This document shows, piece after piece, positions 44,394 to 54,899 of a DNA stretch of 64,000 nucleotides. Location: the NCBI RefSeq assembly GCF_016918735.1, contig NZ_JAFFPR010000035.1:1-64000 (forward strand), in the 5' to 3' direction. The stretch is from Leptospira abararensis (GTDB lineage Bacteria > Spirochaetota > Leptospiria > Leptospirales > Leptospiraceae). Every line of letters starts with the position of its first letter. Position 1 is the stretch's first letter. The translations under genes and the position numbers were made by a program. The notes under the pieces were generated by a model that worked only from the letters and a program-made list of their open reading frames with translations, was not told the DNA's origin and did not search any database.

Positions 44394-44932
44394 ACCAACC
44401 TATAGAAAATCCTTCTAAACATGGCTATGAAATCCATCATGACACATGTTTTGGATGTGGAAAAGAAAATCCATTAGGACTCGTCGCAGATTTCACCTTT
44501 CACGATGAAACTGGGGAAGTAAACTTTACCTATAGTTTTAAAAAAATGTATAATGGTGCTCCAGGTTTTGTACATGGAGGAATTTTATCAACCGTTCTAG
44601 ATGAAGCGATGGGTGGTCTTTGCTTTCATTTAGGTTATATTGTGATGACAGATACCATGAGTTTTAAATTTCACAAAGCAACACCCGTTGAAAAAGAATT
44701 ACTCATCCGTGCTTGGCCCATCAAAAAAGCAAAACGCAAAGTATTATTAGAATGTGAACTCACATCACTCGATGGAGAGATTCTTTATGTAAAAGGGGAG
44801 GGCGCCTTTCATATTTTACCTCCCCGTTTTTTCTCGGATAAGTTGACCGGCGGGAAAATAGCGATTGCGAACGAATTGTTATCGGTAAATAAATTGAAAC
44901 GCGCGCATCTCTTTGATAGGATAGAAACATGA
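44390..44932 (+). CDS. PaaI-family thioesterase
   Basis: A 180-residue hot-dog thioesterase. It has CFGCGKENPLGLVADFTF followed by GAPGFVHGGILSTVLDEAMGG, where the HGG and D residues form the active site. Then ITDTMSFKFHK-like strands, with extra C-terminal residues of about 30. It hydrolyses acyl-CoA thioesters. It is coupled to the hydrolase upstream and to the lipoprotein gene downstream (4-base overlap). Confidence 0.88.
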   Translation: MNQPIENPSKHGYEIHHDTCFGCGKENPLGLVADFTFHDETGEVNFTYSFKKMYNGAPGFVHGGILSTVLDEAMGGLCFHLGYIVMTDTMSFKFHKATPVEKELLIRAWPIKKAKRKVLLECELTSLDGEILYVKGEGAFHILPPRFFSDKLTGGKIAIANELLSVNKLKRAHLFDRIET

Positions 44933-46248
44933 AACCAAAACTTCTTTACTTACTCACCATAACCTTGGCCATACAATGTTCTGGTGCTTCCATAAAAGAC
45001 GGGTCAGGCGACCAAGAGTTCGAACTAAAATTTTCCAAAGGGAAATGGATTCGAACAGAACGTTTCAAAAACTCTGGAGGTATCCGTGCGGTTGGCGAAG
45101 TAAAAGCGGAATGCGGTGGGGCCAGATGCACAGAAGACCAAGTGGCAAAGTTTGCTCCTGCAAAAATCAAGTCATTACCAAAACATGGAGCTTGGGAAGA
45201 ATACATTCAATTCGAACAACCTGGCTCAACAGCAGAAAGTCCAAAATACAAATCTACTCTAGACCAAGTGGGTGAGTATATAGATGGTAAAAAAACAGGA
45301 ATTTGGAAAAAGCCAGATCCTGATAGTCCACAAAAATTCCTTGCAGAAACTCCTTGGATCGATGGGAAAAAAGAAGGAATCGCTAAAACTTTCGATAAAC
45401 AAGGCAATGTAACTTCAGAAACAACTTATATAGATGATAAAAAAAATGGTCCTTACTATAGAAAGAATAACAAGGGTGAGTGGGTTGAAAAAGGGTCTTT
45501 CAAAGAAAACGAGGAAGATGGCGAATGGACCTACCATTTTGTAGGTGCCGATGGAAATGGAATTAAAACAAAAGTTTCCTATAACAACGGACTGAAAAAC
45601 GGACAAGAAATTAATTATTATAAAGATGGGGCAATAGAATCGCAAGGATCTTATATATCAGATGTTCGTTCTGGGATGTGGAAGATGTTTGGACAGAAAG
45701 GGAACGTTTTAGCAGAAGGAACTTATTCCAAAAAAGAGAATTCAGAAAACTTAGACATTAAGTATGAAAGAACTGGAATTTGGAAAGAATACTATGCCGA
45801 CGGAAAAATATTTGGAACTGGACCTAGAAAACATACTAGAACCGGAGAATGGAAGTTCTACTATAAGAATGGGCAGATTGGGTACCAAGGCAATATGGCA
45901 AACGAAAGTATGTTAGAATCTGCTAGAGTATATGACAACACCGGAAAAATTCTTGGAGAAGGAAAATTATTCTTTTCACTAGTAAAAATCGATGAAGAAA
46001 CCCAAGATCTAAAACTTAATTACAAACCAAGCATTCCTTATACTTACTTCTATCCTTCTGGGAAAAAAAGAATGGTGATTCGTTCGACTGAAGATGCCAC
46101 CGAATATTCGGAAGATGGAAGAGAATTAGGAAAAGGACCTGTGGAACCTCAAGGAAGAAAGATGGGATGTTGGACCATTGGAGGCAAAACAGAATACTAT
46201 ATGATTGACAAACCAATGCCAAAAATGACTCCTTCACAATGCAAATAA
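44929..46248 (+). CDS. Lipoprotein with MORN-type repeats
   Basis: A 439-residue lipoprotein. Signal peptide KPKLLYLLTITLAIQCSGAS has Cys at about residue 17. The body is built from about 12 repeats of the toxin/YwqK MORN variant, such as DGKKEGIAKTFDKQGNVT, NGLKNGQEINYYKDGAIES, SGMWKMFGQKGNV and TRTGEWKFYYKNGQIG. Such proteins are surface or periplasmic scaffolds in Leptospira; function unknown. It overlaps the thioesterase by 4 bases and the MoxR gene by 10, so it is translated with the Bat operon. Confidence 0.85.
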   Translation: MKPKLLYLLTITLAIQCSGASIKDGSGDQEFELKFSKGKWIRTERFKNSGGIRAVGEVKAECGGARCTEDQVAKFAPAKIKSLPKHGAWEEYIQFEQPGSTAESPKYKSTLDQVGEYIDGKKTGIWKKPDPDSPQKFLAETPWIDGKKEGIAKTFDKQGNVTSETTYIDDKKNGPYYRKNNKGEWVEKGSFKENEEDGEWTYHFVGADGNGIKTKVSYNNGLKNGQEINYYKDGAIESQGSYISDVRSGMWKMFGQKGNVLAEGTYSKKENSENLDIKYERTGIWKEYYADGKIFGTGPRKHTRTGEWKFYYKNGQIGYQGNMANESMLESARVYDNTGKILGEGKLFFSLVKIDEETQDLKLNYKPSIPYTYFYPSGKKRMVIRSTEDATEYSEDGRELGKGPVEPQGRKMGCWTIGGKTEYYMIDKPMPKMTPSQCK

Positions 46249-47219
46249 ACAAAGAACAAATTACAGAAATCTCCGATCAAGTAAAACTACTTAGATCGGA
46301 ACTATCCGAATCAATCTCGGGGATGGATAATGTGATCCAGTCCCTTTTTGTAGGGCTAGTTGCCAACGGACATGTATTACTCGAAGGTATGCCAGGTCTT
46401 GCGAAAACGCTTGTTGCCAAAAACTTAGCATCGATCATTGATGCTAAGTTTTCAAGGGTCCAATTCACTCCAGACTTATTACCCGCTGACCTCACCGGCA
46501 CAAATATATTTAATCCAAAGACCTCGTCATTTGAAATTCGGAAAGGGCCCATATTCACCAACGTACTGTTAGCTGATGAAATTAATAGGGCTCCGGCAAA
46601 AGTACAATCAGCTCTACTTCAATGTATGGAAGAAAGACAAGTTTCCATTGCCGATGAAACATTTGATCTTGAACCTCCTTTTTTTGTAATAGCGACTCAA
46701 AACCCCATCGATCAAGAGGGGACTTATCCACTGCCGGAAGCACAATTGGATCGTTTTTTATTCAAAGTGCTTGTCACCTATCCATCCTTTGATGATGAAG
46801 TTGCAATCTTACACCAACATGGCAATCTGGACTTCTCCAAGAAAAAAGCCAGAAAGATTATGAAACCAAAAGAAATCCAAAAAATTTCTGAAATTTCAAA
46901 CCAAGTATTTGTCGAACCAAAACTTCAAAACTATATCGTAAACCTCACAAGAAACACAAGACCCCAAACCACAAGCGATAATGAATTAAAAAATTTCATA
47001 CAACATGGCGTGAGTCCTAGGGCAAGTCTTGCGATGCTTAAAGTGAGCAGGATCAACGCTCTCTTGGATGGAAGAGATTTCGTTATCCCTGAAGATATCC
47101 AACGTTTTTTCTCGGAAATTGTAAAACACCGACTTCACCTAACGATTGATGCAATTAGCGAGGATATCAGCACAGATTCTATTATAAAAAGAATTCTATC
47201 TGTTACGGAAGTTCCTTAA
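46239..47219 (+). CDS. MoxR-family AAA+ ATPase (Bat operon)
   Basis: A 326-residue AAA+ chaperone. Walker A region GMPGLAKTLVAKNLA near residue 55, VQFTPDLLPADLTGTNIF near 85, Walker B LLADEINRAP near 110, sensor 1 ATQNPIDQEGTYPLPEAQLDRF near 150. MoxR proteins act with VWA proteins to insert or mature complexes; here it leads the Bat set. Starts inside the end of the lipoprotein gene. Confidence 0.92.
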   Translation: MQINKEQITEISDQVKLLRSELSESISGMDNVIQSLFVGLVANGHVLLEGMPGLAKTLVAKNLASIIDAKFSRVQFTPDLLPADLTGTNIFNPKTSSFEIRKGPIFTNVLLADEINRAPAKVQSALLQCMEERQVSIADETFDLEPPFFVIATQNPIDQEGTYPLPEAQLDRFLFKVLVTYPSFDDEVAILHQHGNLDFSKKKARKIMKPKEIQKISEISNQVFVEPKLQNYIVNLTRNTRPQTTSDNELKNFIQHGVSPRASLAMLKVSRINALLDGRDFVIPEDIQRFFSEIVKHRLHLTIDAISEDISTDSIIKRILSVTEVP

Positions 47220-48038
47220 ATGTTATCTCCGGAACTAAAACGACTCCTTCAAGTTTTACAATGGGAAACTAAAAAAAAGTTTTCTTCCACTAGGCAAGGA
47301 TTCTTGGCAATGCCGGAGAGGGGGAGGGGACTCGATTTTAAAGAAGTTAGGAATTATCATTTCGGGGATGATATACGTTATATTGATTGGAATGTAACAT
47401 CGAGAACTGGAGAGCTCTACACTAAAGAATATCATGAAGAACGAGATGCTTCCATTATCATATTCTATGATAGGAGTGACTCAATGAGCGACTCCAAAAA
47501 AGACACTGCATTCCAAATTGCACTATTTTTATCCTTATTCCACACCAAAATGGGGAATCGGATTTTACTCGTTACTTTTTCAGGCAATAATCTATCGACA
47601 GGCAAATGGTTAAGAACAGAATCCGATGTTTTTTCAACATTTACAAGTATCACAAAACAAACTCAAGGTAACACTACTGATTATGCAGAAGCCTACCAAT
47701 TTGCATTCAGACTTTATCCCAAATTTGCTGTATCTTATTGGATATCCGATTTCATAGATTTTTCAAAATACATTACTACAAGTAGAATCCATAAAGTTTG
47801 GGAACCGATCGGAGTTTGGATTCAAGATGAATTAGATACAATACAACTACCCTTTTGGCTTCGCATGTCTCAAGAGATCTCGCAAGAACAGGTCAATTTT
47901 CGCAAGCGAGAAAATACCTATCCAAAAGACCTAAAAGCAGCAAAGTCTTTCTTCGGCGTGAATTTTGTACAAATCAATCCCAATACCAAACTTTCGAACC
48001 AAATCCTACCGCTGTTCAAGATCAAAAGAAATGGCTAA
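47220..48038 (+). CDS. DUF58 protein (Bat operon)
   Basis: A 272-residue DUF58 protein: GRGLDFKEVRNYHFGDDIRYIDWNVTSRTG in pieces around residue 40-65, and a VWA-like core with DRSDSMSDS, where the metal-binding DxSxS pattern is present. It begins at the base after the MoxR stop and overlaps the following gene by 8 bases. It works with MoxR and BatA/B; the molecular role is unknown. Confidence 0.9.
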   Translation: MLSPELKRLLQVLQWETKKKFSSTRQGFLAMPERGRGLDFKEVRNYHFGDDIRYIDWNVTSRTGELYTKEYHEERDASIIIFYDRSDSMSDSKKDTAFQIALFLSLFHTKMGNRILLVTFSGNNLSTGKWLRTESDVFSTFTSITKQTQGNTTDYAEAYQFAFRLYPKFAVSYWISDFIDFSKYITTSRIHKVWEPIGVWIQDELDTIQLPFWLRMSQEISQEQVNFRKRENTYPKDLKAAKSFFGVNFVQINPNTKLSNQILPLFKIKRNG

Positions 48039-48870
48039 ATACATTGTAATCATCTTACTATCATCCGTTTCTCTATACGCTAAACCGAAAGAGATAGTAT
48101 TTGAAACTAATGTTTATGTGGGGGATACGATCCACTACCAAATCGAATTCACAGAGTCTGATGAATCCAACTTAGATTTGGCGGAAGGCGAAATCTATGA
48201 AGACGACACAATGCCCTCATATAAAATTTTTGATGTTGTAAAAGAAAAAACAAAACTTAAGGCTTGTATTATTTTTTACAAACCAGGTAACTTCATCTTA
48301 CCTGTTAGCTGGGATCAAAACGGCGAAAGAATTCAATCCAGGGAGACCATTAAAGTTAAATCGCAACTTCTCGGGTATGAAACCGATATCGAAGATATTG
48401 AACCTCCTATAAATTTTTCTGGACCTTATTTCTTTCGGCTCCTCCTCATCCTAGCCTTCACCGCAATCAATATTTACTTATTGTATGCTCTTTATATCTA
48501 CTGGAAATCCAAACCAAAAGTAATGGATGCTATTTGGGAAAGACAGCCCATATTGGAAGAAACCACAAAAAGACTGCATTCCATTGAACTGTATTTAGGA
48601 TCAGAAAGAATATACGAAAAAGAATTAGCATTCAAAATCAGTGAATACTTAAAAACAGTTTATTCCAAAAAATTAGACAAAGATTTATTAGGAAAAACAG
48701 ATTCAGAATTTCTGGCAGAACTTTTTGATCGAACTCATATTGATGATTCTGTTTTACGAGAAACTAGAATTTATTTCAGAAATACGAAGTACAGTGCGAA
48801 TCATATCGAAATAAAAAAAGAATCTGCGCAATCCATATGGGAAAAAATCAAAAAGGATTTTGAGTTATGA
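48031..48870 (+). CDS. DUF4381-like membrane protein (Bat operon)
   Basis: A 279-residue protein starting at the ATG at 48031 (signal peptide MAKYIVIILLSSVSLYA). The periplasmic domain is about 110 residues, followed by one membrane span (FRLLLILAFTAINIYLLYALYI) and a cytoplasmic helical domain that contains LAFKISEYLKTVYSKKLDKD and LGKTDSEFLAELF, typical of the DUF4381 type. It overlaps BatA by 4 bases. A longer frame from 47965 has no ribosome site. Confidence 0.78.
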   Translation: MAKYIVIILLSSVSLYAKPKEIVFETNVYVGDTIHYQIEFTESDESNLDLAEGEIYEDDTMPSYKIFDVVKEKTKLKACIIFYKPGNFILPVSWDQNGERIQSRETIKVKSQLLGYETDIEDIEPPINFSGPYFFRLLLILAFTAINIYLLYALYIYWKSKPKVMDAIWERQPILEETTKRLHSIELYLGSERIYEKELAFKISEYLKTVYSKKLDKDLLGKTDSEFLAELFDRTHIDDSVLRETRIYFRNTKYSANHIEIKKESAQSIWEKIKKDFEL

Positions 48871-49826
48871 GCATGGACCAATTCCAACGGCCTTACTTAC
48901 TTTTCCTTATCATCCCATTGATAATCCTTGCTGCATACCAATGGAGAAAAAAACCTTTCGGAGCCATTTTACTCATTCAATCTGATAGATATCGAAAGCC
49001 TGAAACAAATTTACCTACAAAACTAAGAAAGTTCTTTTTAAGTTTCACCGAGACATTATTTTACTTTGCTGGAATATTTCTGATCCTTGCTTCTGCTGGT
49101 CCAGGAGAAAAATACAAACTAACCCCAGACATTACCAACGGAATCGATATCATGATTGCATTAGATATTTCAGGTTCCATGGTCAATTCTTACGATTTTC
49201 TACCCAAAAATCGATTAACCGTTTCAAAGGAACTTCTGAGGGAATTCATTCAAAAGCGGTTATATGATCGAATTGGAATTGTTTTATTTGCTGGTGCTGC
49301 CTATCTGCAATCACCCCTATCCAACGATATATACGCGTTAGACGAATTGATTGCAGATACCTCCGACGAAGATATCAACGAACAAGGAACCGCCGTTGGG
49401 GATGCGTTAGTATTATCGACTTACCGACTCAAAGATTCCCAAGCCAAATCTAAAGTCATCATCTTACTTACTGATGGCGTTTCCAATACAGGAAAACTGG
49501 ATCCAGAAACCGCCTCGTATGCAGCCAAAACCTTCGGAATCAAAGTCTATTGTATAGGCATTGGAAAAGAACAAGGCCAATATGAAGTTAATTATGAATC
49601 ATTGGAAGCAATTTCACAAAGCACGAATGGAAGATTTTTTCGTGCAGAGTCCCCAGAAGTTTTACTAGAGGTTTTAAATGAAATCAACAGCTTGGAAACA
49701 GTAGAACTTCCTTCCAAACCCATGGAAATTCATGAAACCCATTTCCCTATTGCCTTATTTATTTTTTTCACATTACTCGGAATTGCTGGAATATTCATGA
49801 TTTATCCACTAACAGAAAAACTATGA
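48867..49826 (+). CDS. batA: BatA, von Willebrand factor type A protein
   Basis: A 319-residue membrane protein with N-terminal and C-terminal membrane spans and a VWA domain between. The metal-ion site reads ALDISGSMVNS at about residue 95, and TDGVSNTGKL at about 205 is the second site. It matches the BatA profile (VWA flanked by spans). Bat proteins were named for Bacteroides aerotolerance. Overlaps both neighbours by 4 bases. Confidence 0.92.
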   Translation: MSMDQFQRPYLLFLIIPLIILAAYQWRKKPFGAILLIQSDRYRKPETNLPTKLRKFFLSFTETLFYFAGIFLILASAGPGEKYKLTPDITNGIDIMIALDISGSMVNSYDFLPKNRLTVSKELLREFIQKRLYDRIGIVLFAGAAYLQSPLSNDIYALDELIADTSDEDINEQGTAVGDALVLSTYRLKDSQAKSKVIILLTDGVSNTGKLDPETASYAAKTFGIKVYCIGIGKEQGQYEVNYESLEAISQSTNGRFFRAESPEVLLEVLNEINSLETVELPSKPMEIHETHFPIALFIFFTLLGIAGIFMIYPLTEKL

Positions 49827-51454
49827 TCGACCTAGACTCTATAGCTACAATTGCCATCATATCTATAGCAATTTGGATCCTCATTTTTTCTGGGAAATTA
49901 TACATTAACATCAAGGCAAACCAGTTCAAAGAAGACCATAAGGGCTTAAAAAACAGAATTTATACAGCAAATTCAAAAATCTATCTTACAAGGATTATTT
50001 GTTTTCTTTTCTCACTGATATTTGCATTTTATTCGTTATTTAAAATAAAATTAACAGAAATGGAATCCACCAAAGATTTCGAATCAGCGGACATTTTGTT
50101 CGTGGTCGATGTGAGTTTATCAATGAATGCAGTCGACGTACGGCCAACTCGACTCAAAAGATTCCAAGACTTAGCATTACGTATCCTTCCAAACCTAAAA
50201 GGGAATCGACTAGGCATTGTTGTTTTTGCAGGCCAATCATTTTCCTTTTGTCCCTTAACTTCAGATATCACCGCCGTCTCCGACTACATACAAGCGCTAG
50301 GTGTTGAAATGGTTGGAGCTAAAGGTACAGATCTTGCGTTGGCCCTCGAGAGAGTGAACAAAATAAGAAAGAAAAACAACAACCTCACCTCGCAAATTAC
50401 AGTTCTTGTCTCTGACGGAGAAGACCATGAAAGCCAGAACCTACCACCTATCGAAGGCGAGGTGATCATATGGGGAATAGGAACTCAAGAAGGAGGAAAT
50501 ATCGAATATCGCGATCCTGGAACAGGGCAGGGAGGATATGTAACGATTGACGCAGGAATCGCTACTTCTCCAACAGCACCAAATTTAGTTACTTCAAAAT
50601 TAAATCCAGACAGACTAAAAACCATCGCAGAACAAAATAACGGATCCTATTATGATGTGTCATTCCAAGCAGAGGGAGCCTACGTTCTCTTAGATACCAT
50701 CCAAACTGTCAAAAAAAAGAAAATCCAAACGATTGAACGTTTTAAAAACGAAGATGGAGCTCATCCTTATTTAATCGCAGCTTTTATATTTCTATTTTTA
50801 GAAAGAATCCTAAACTTAGTTTTACAAAAAACACCAAAGGGAATTTATTTACCACTTCTTTTATTCTTATCATTTGGGGTTGGGAATCTGGAAGCCTGGG
50901 AATTAGACCCAGGTGGTAATTCTATTGAAAGAGGGGTCAAATCCTACAATAATAAGAATTATAATGAAAGCCAAAAAGAATTCGAAAAAGCAAAAGAATA
51001 CATTGCTGACGATCCAAGGTTATTATACAATGAATCATCAGCAGCCTACCAACTAGGGCAATACAAAGACGCAATAGAAATTGCAGAAAAAATTCTCGCA
51101 CATCCTAAATCTGACAACGACCTAAAAGCAAAAACAAATTTTAATCTCGGGAACATTTACTCAAGATTAGGTGACAAAAAAAAAGCTTTAAAATCTTATA
51201 CAAAAACACTCCAAATAGATCCAAATCATCTATCTGCGAAAAAAAATATCGAACATCTAACTAAGAAAAAAGAATCCGAACAAAACCAGAAACAAAAAAA
51301 GAATGATTCCAATCCAGAGAATCAGCCAAAAGAAAGAAAGGATAAAGGAAAGGAAGATAAATCTGATGCAGAGAGGATATTAGATCCATTTTCCCAAGAC
51401 TCCATATTAAAAAACAAAAAAGGAGGTTCTTTCGATAATGAAAAATTTTGGTAA
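49823..51454 (+). CDS. batB: BatB-type VWA protein fused to a TPR domain
   Basis: A 543-residue fusion. It has two N-terminal spans, a VWA domain at about 90-300 (VVDVSLSMNAVDVRPTRL, with DxSxS), a third span at about 313-330, a fourth near 345, and tetratricopeptide repeats at about 375-470 (YNESQKEFEKAKEYI, YNESSAAYQLGQYKDAIEIA, FNLGNIYSRLGDKKKALK). The C-terminus is charged and disordered (KKESEQNQKQKKNDSN). In other bacteria BatB and the TPR protein BatC are separate; here they form one chain. Overlaps BatA by 4 and BatD by 17 bases. Confidence 0.88.
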   Translation: MIDLDSIATIAIISIAIWILIFSGKLYINIKANQFKEDHKGLKNRIYTANSKIYLTRIICFLFSLIFAFYSLFKIKLTEMESTKDFESADILFVVDVSLSMNAVDVRPTRLKRFQDLALRILPNLKGNRLGIVVFAGQSFSFCPLTSDITAVSDYIQALGVEMVGAKGTDLALALERVNKIRKKNNNLTSQITVLVSDGEDHESQNLPPIEGEVIIWGIGTQEGGNIEYRDPGTGQGGYVTIDAGIATSPTAPNLVTSKLNPDRLKTIAEQNNGSYYDVSFQAEGAYVLLDTIQTVKKKKIQTIERFKNEDGAHPYLIAAFIFLFLERILNLVLQKTPKGIYLPLLLFLSFGVGNLEAWELDPGGNSIERGVKSYNNKNYNESQKEFEKAKEYIADDPRLLYNESSAAYQLGQYKDAIEIAEKILAHPKSDNDLKAKTNFNLGNIYSRLGDKKKALKSYTKTLQIDPNHLSAKKNIEHLTKKKESEQNQKQKKNDSNPENQPKERKDKGKEDKSDAERILDPFSQDSILKNKKGGSFDNEKFW

Positions 51455-53006
51455 ACTTAATCTTTTTCTTTTCTTTTGCATCATTCCTTTCCGTACGATA
51501 TTTGCATCTGATGTGGAATTTCAATTTTTCCCTAACGAATTTTCTCTAGGAGAACATGCAAAACTAGAAGTGCGAGCCCATGGCGAAAAACCTTTCCGGG
51601 CTCTGCAAACCAATATAAAACAAAATGGAGTTCGTGTCCGATTTGTTGGCAGTGGAACCGAAACGCAAATCATAAATTTCAAAGTTTCTAAATCACAGAT
51701 ATTAAATTTTTATGTTGATACTGAATCAGAAGGGACTTTCAAACTGCCGGAAATTTCCGTAGAATACGACAACAAAACTTATTCATCTCCACCCACCCAA
51801 TTTAAAGTAAGCAAAAAAAGCAAACACTCCCAAAACCAATTTTTTAATCCATTCCCTATCGAAATCGATGAGATGCCTTCTGACGAATCGCCCGAAGTAT
51901 CCTTTCATACAAATAAATCTGTCTTTTATAAAGGAGAACCGATCGTCGGATATTATGTACTTTATTATAATGGATATAGACAACCTTTCCTAGAGAGAGA
52001 TCCAAACCAATCCATATCATTCCCATATTTTCTATCAGAAACCTTAAGACAAGTATCCGTACAAATTGAACCCGAAGTATTAAGAAACAATAGGTTAAAA
52101 AAAACCTTAGTCTATGATAAAGAAATCTATGGATTAACGGCGATCAAATCTGGGCGATTCCAAATCGGAAAAACAAAATTCATTTCCGGCGATAGTTTGC
52201 GATTTAATTCTTTACAAGAAACAGTAAATACAACGCCAGCAACTGTGACAGTACTTAACCTTCCACCGAATCAACCAAAAGAATTTTCCGGAGCCATTGG
52301 AAATTTCAAATTAAACTTAACAAACTTTCCAAAGACCGTTCATCAAGGGGAAACAGCTTATTATGAAATTACGATCGAAGGGGAGGGGGGACACGAAGGG
52401 ATCAATCCGATTCCACAGTCCGATCCGAAAAACCAACTTCTCTCACAAACGAAAAACAAAACTTTTCGCAAATTAGATTCTGGTGACTATGGATTTTACT
52501 CTGTAGTCAAATTTCTTTATGGGTACCAAATCCAATCAAAAGGAAATCATCAACTTTCACCTTACCAGTTTAGCTTTTTCTCTTTAAGAGAGAATCGATA
52601 TAAAACACTTTCCATTCAATTTCCAGAAATTTCAATTCTTCCAGAAAAGAAAAGAGAACTGCAGGTTCCTCCCCAAAAATCTAACCTCCCAAATCCACCT
52701 TCCATTTTTCTTTTAGTTTTTCTTGCGGTTTTTGGTGTTTTTTCCTACTTAGGATATAAACGATATACGTTTACCAAACAATCTAGGGAATTTCTCGAAA
52801 TGGTTCAGAGCTTTGGAAAAAAAAGAAATGTATTCCTCGCAGACTATTTAGAAAAAAATGGAATCTCAAAAGAGGCTTCAAACTATCTCATAAACCTTCT
52901 AGGAGATTTGGATATTCACACCATAGAAAAAACGTTTCATAATCTATCCAAACCAGAAAGAACAAAAGTCATATTAATAAAAAAACAACTAAAAATCAAG
53001 GAGTAA
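51438..53006 (+). CDS. batD: BatD-like oxygen tolerance protein
   Basis: A 522-residue exported protein: signal peptide to about residue 22 (FLFFCIIPFRTIFA), several immunoglobulin-like beta domains (NEFSLGEHAKLEVRAHG, NKSVFYKGEPIVGYYVLYYN), and one span near the C-terminus (FLLVFLAVFGVFSYLGY) before a helical cytoplasmic tail. This is the BatD layout. It completes the Bat set and is followed by htpG after 3 bases. Confidence 0.85.
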   Translation: MKNFGKLNLFLFFCIIPFRTIFASDVEFQFFPNEFSLGEHAKLEVRAHGEKPFRALQTNIKQNGVRVRFVGSGTETQIINFKVSKSQILNFYVDTESEGTFKLPEISVEYDNKTYSSPPTQFKVSKKSKHSQNQFFNPFPIEIDEMPSDESPEVSFHTNKSVFYKGEPIVGYYVLYYNGYRQPFLERDPNQSISFPYFLSETLRQVSVQIEPEVLRNNRLKKTLVYDKEIYGLTAIKSGRFQIGKTKFISGDSLRFNSLQETVNTTPATVTVLNLPPNQPKEFSGAIGNFKLNLTNFPKTVHQGETAYYEITIEGEGGHEGINPIPQSDPKNQLLSQTKNKTFRKLDSGDYGFYSVVKFLYGYQIQSKGNHQLSPYQFSFFSLRENRYKTLSIQFPEISILPEKKRELQVPPQKSNLPNPPSIFLLVFLAVFGVFSYLGYKRYTFTKQSREFLEMVQSFGKKRNVFLADYLEKNGISKEASNYLINLLGDLDIHTIEKTFHNLSKPERTKVILIKKQLKIKE

Positions 53007-53009
53007 CAT

Positions 53010-54842
53010 ATGTCAGCTGAAGAAACAGGAAAAATTAGTGTAGAAACAGAAAACATCTTTCCCATCATTAAAAAATGGCTATATTCAGAAAAAGATATTT
53101 TCTTAAGGGAATTAGTATCAAATGCAAGTGATGCTATCACAAAATTAAAGAAGATTTCCTTATCGGAAGAATTTGAAGGTGGAAACGAATACAAAATCGA
53201 CCTAAACTTTGATGTAGAGAAAAGGATCCTCTCCATCGAAGATAATGGTGTGGGTATGACCACAGAAGAAGTAAAAAAATACATAAACCAAATTGCTTTC
53301 TCTGGCGCAACAGACTTCGCAAAACAATACCAAAATGCAGAAAACAAAGCTGAAATCATCGGCCATTTTGGACTCGGCTTTTACTCCTCTTTTATGGTTT
53401 CCAAAAAGGTCACAATAGAAACAAAATCTTACAAAAAAGACCAAGCTGCTGTTTTGTGGTCAAGTGAATCAGGAACTGATTTTACCATCTCACAAATAGA
53501 AAAAGAAACCAGAGGCACTAAAATCTCTTTATACCTGGACAGTGAGTCCGGCGAATACCTAGACAAATGGAAATTGAAAGAGTTAATCAAAAAGTACTGC
53601 GATTTTCTACCTGTTGGAATTTATGTACAAGATGAAAAAGCAAATCGAGAAAAACCATTGTGGTCCGAAGAACCGGCAAAGGTTTCTCAAGAAGACTACA
53701 AAGATTTTTATTCTTACCTTTTCCCATTTTCTGGTGAGTCACTTTTCCATATCCATTTGAATGTGGACTACCCGTTCCGTTTACAAGGAATTTTGTATTT
53801 TCCAAAGCTCACCCACGAGCTAGAAGCTTCAAAAAATGGGATCAAACTATTTTGTAATCATGTTTTTGTCAGTGATAATGCTAGTGAACTCATCCCCCAA
53901 TTCCTTACCATTCTTAAAGGAACCATCGACATCCCAGACCTTCCCTTGAATGTTTCTAGGTCTTATTTACAAAACGATCCGTTAGTAAAAAAGATTTCAA
54001 ACCATATCATCAAAAAGGTAGCCGATCGTCTCATCGAAGATTTCAAAAAGAACAGAACCAAATATGAAGAAAATTGGAATGATATATCGTTGTTTGTAAA
54101 ATACGGAGTTCTCACTGACGAAAAGTTTTACGATGCAATGAAAGACTATCTAATTTTCAAAAATTCAGAAGGTGGATACTCAACAACTTCCGAATATTGG
54201 GAGAAAAACAAAGATAAGAATCAAAACAAAATCTTCTACGCCAATGAAACGGAAATGGGTTCTGTTTATATGGAACTACTTAAGTCGCAAGGACTGGAAG
54301 CACTTCTAGTTGATTCCAAAATTGATTCCCACCTTATCCAACACTTAGAAATGAAAAACCCTGATTGGAAATTCCAAAGAGTGGATTCGGAAATTGCTGA
54401 CCAGATCGTAGACAAAGAAGCTGCAAAAGATTTAGTAAATGAAGAAAATAAAACAGAATCCGACAGAATTCAATCATTGTTTCAGTCTTCGTTACCGTCC
54501 GAGGGTGTGGAAGTAAAAGTAGAGGCCTTAAAATCTTTAGATGTACCGGGCGTCATCCTTTTGCCAGAGTTTATGCGACGAATGTCAGAAATGAATTCAA
54601 TGTTAAACCGAGAAGACATGAAAAACATTCTGAAATCACATACACTTATGGTAAACTCGAAATCCCCGCTAGTAAAGTCCGCCTTACAAGCATTCGAAGG
54701 TGTAAATCCAGAAAAAGGAAAAAAATTAGCGAGGATCATTTATGACCTTTCTTTACTTTCGGCAAAGGTTATGGATGAAAAAGAAGTTTCGGAGTATACC
54801 AAAAGAACAACGGAATTTCTCCAAGAGATTTTTTCCACATAG
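53010..54842 (+). CDS. htpG: Chaperone HtpG (HSP90)
   Basis: A 610-residue bacterial Hsp90. The N-terminal ATPase has the signature [19 protein letters not shown] near residue 30, DNGVGMT near 78 and [13 protein letters not shown] near 115. The middle domain has the catalytic-arginine region [13 protein letters not shown] near 315. Its ATG at 53010 follows AAGGAGTAACAT, the strongest ribosome site of the area. Cotranscription with batD is likely, since only 3 bases separate them. Confidence 0.97.
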   Translation: MSAEETGKISVETENIFPIIKKWLYSEKDIFLRELVSNASDAITKLKKISLSEEFEGGNEYKIDLNFDVEKRILSIEDNGVGMTTEEVKKYINQIAFSGATDFAKQYQNAENKAEIIGHFGLGFYSSFMVSKKVTIETKSYKKDQAAVLWSSESGTDFTISQIEKETRGTKISLYLDSESGEYLDKWKLKELIKKYCDFLPVGIYVQDEKANREKPLWSEEPAKVSQEDYKDFYSYLFPFSGESLFHIHLNVDYPFRLQGILYFPKLTHELEASKNGIKLFCNHVFVSDNASELIPQFLTILKGTIDIPDLPLNVSRSYLQNDPLVKKISNHIIKKVADRLIEDFKKNRTKYEENWNDISLFVKYGVLTDEKFYDAMKDYLIFKNSEGGYSTTSEYWEKNKDKNQNKIFYANETEMGSVYMELLKSQGLEALLVDSKIDSHLIQHLEMKNPDWKFQRVDSEIADQIVDKEAAKDLVNEENKTESDRIQSLFQSSLPSEGVEVKVEALKSLDVPGVILLPEFMRRMSEMNSMLNREDMKNILKSHTLMVNSKSPLVKSALQAFEGVNPEKGKKLARIIYDLSLLSAKVMDEKEVSEYTKRTTEFLQEIFST

Positions 54843-54865
54843 CCACAAATCCACCTATAATGATT

Positions 54866-54898
54866 TGGCAACGATTCCTATTTTTGGAATTGTTGCCA
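54866..54898 (+). promoter_or_regulatory. Hairpin directly before the histidine kinase start
   Basis: TGGCAACGATTCC (54866-54878) and GGAATTGTTGCCA (54886-54898) form a 13-pair stem (one G-T pair) with a 7-base loop. The right arm ends at 54898, two bases before the GTG start, and contains the only ribosome-site-like bases (GGAA). It may terminate htpG transcripts or mask the kinase start. Confidence 0.6.
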
Positions 54899-54899
54899 T

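Noticed and set aside
51261..51524. Minus-strand frame over the batB/batD junction
   Set aside because: Antisense of Lys/Asn-rich codons; the plus strand has a clean overlap of two recognised genes.
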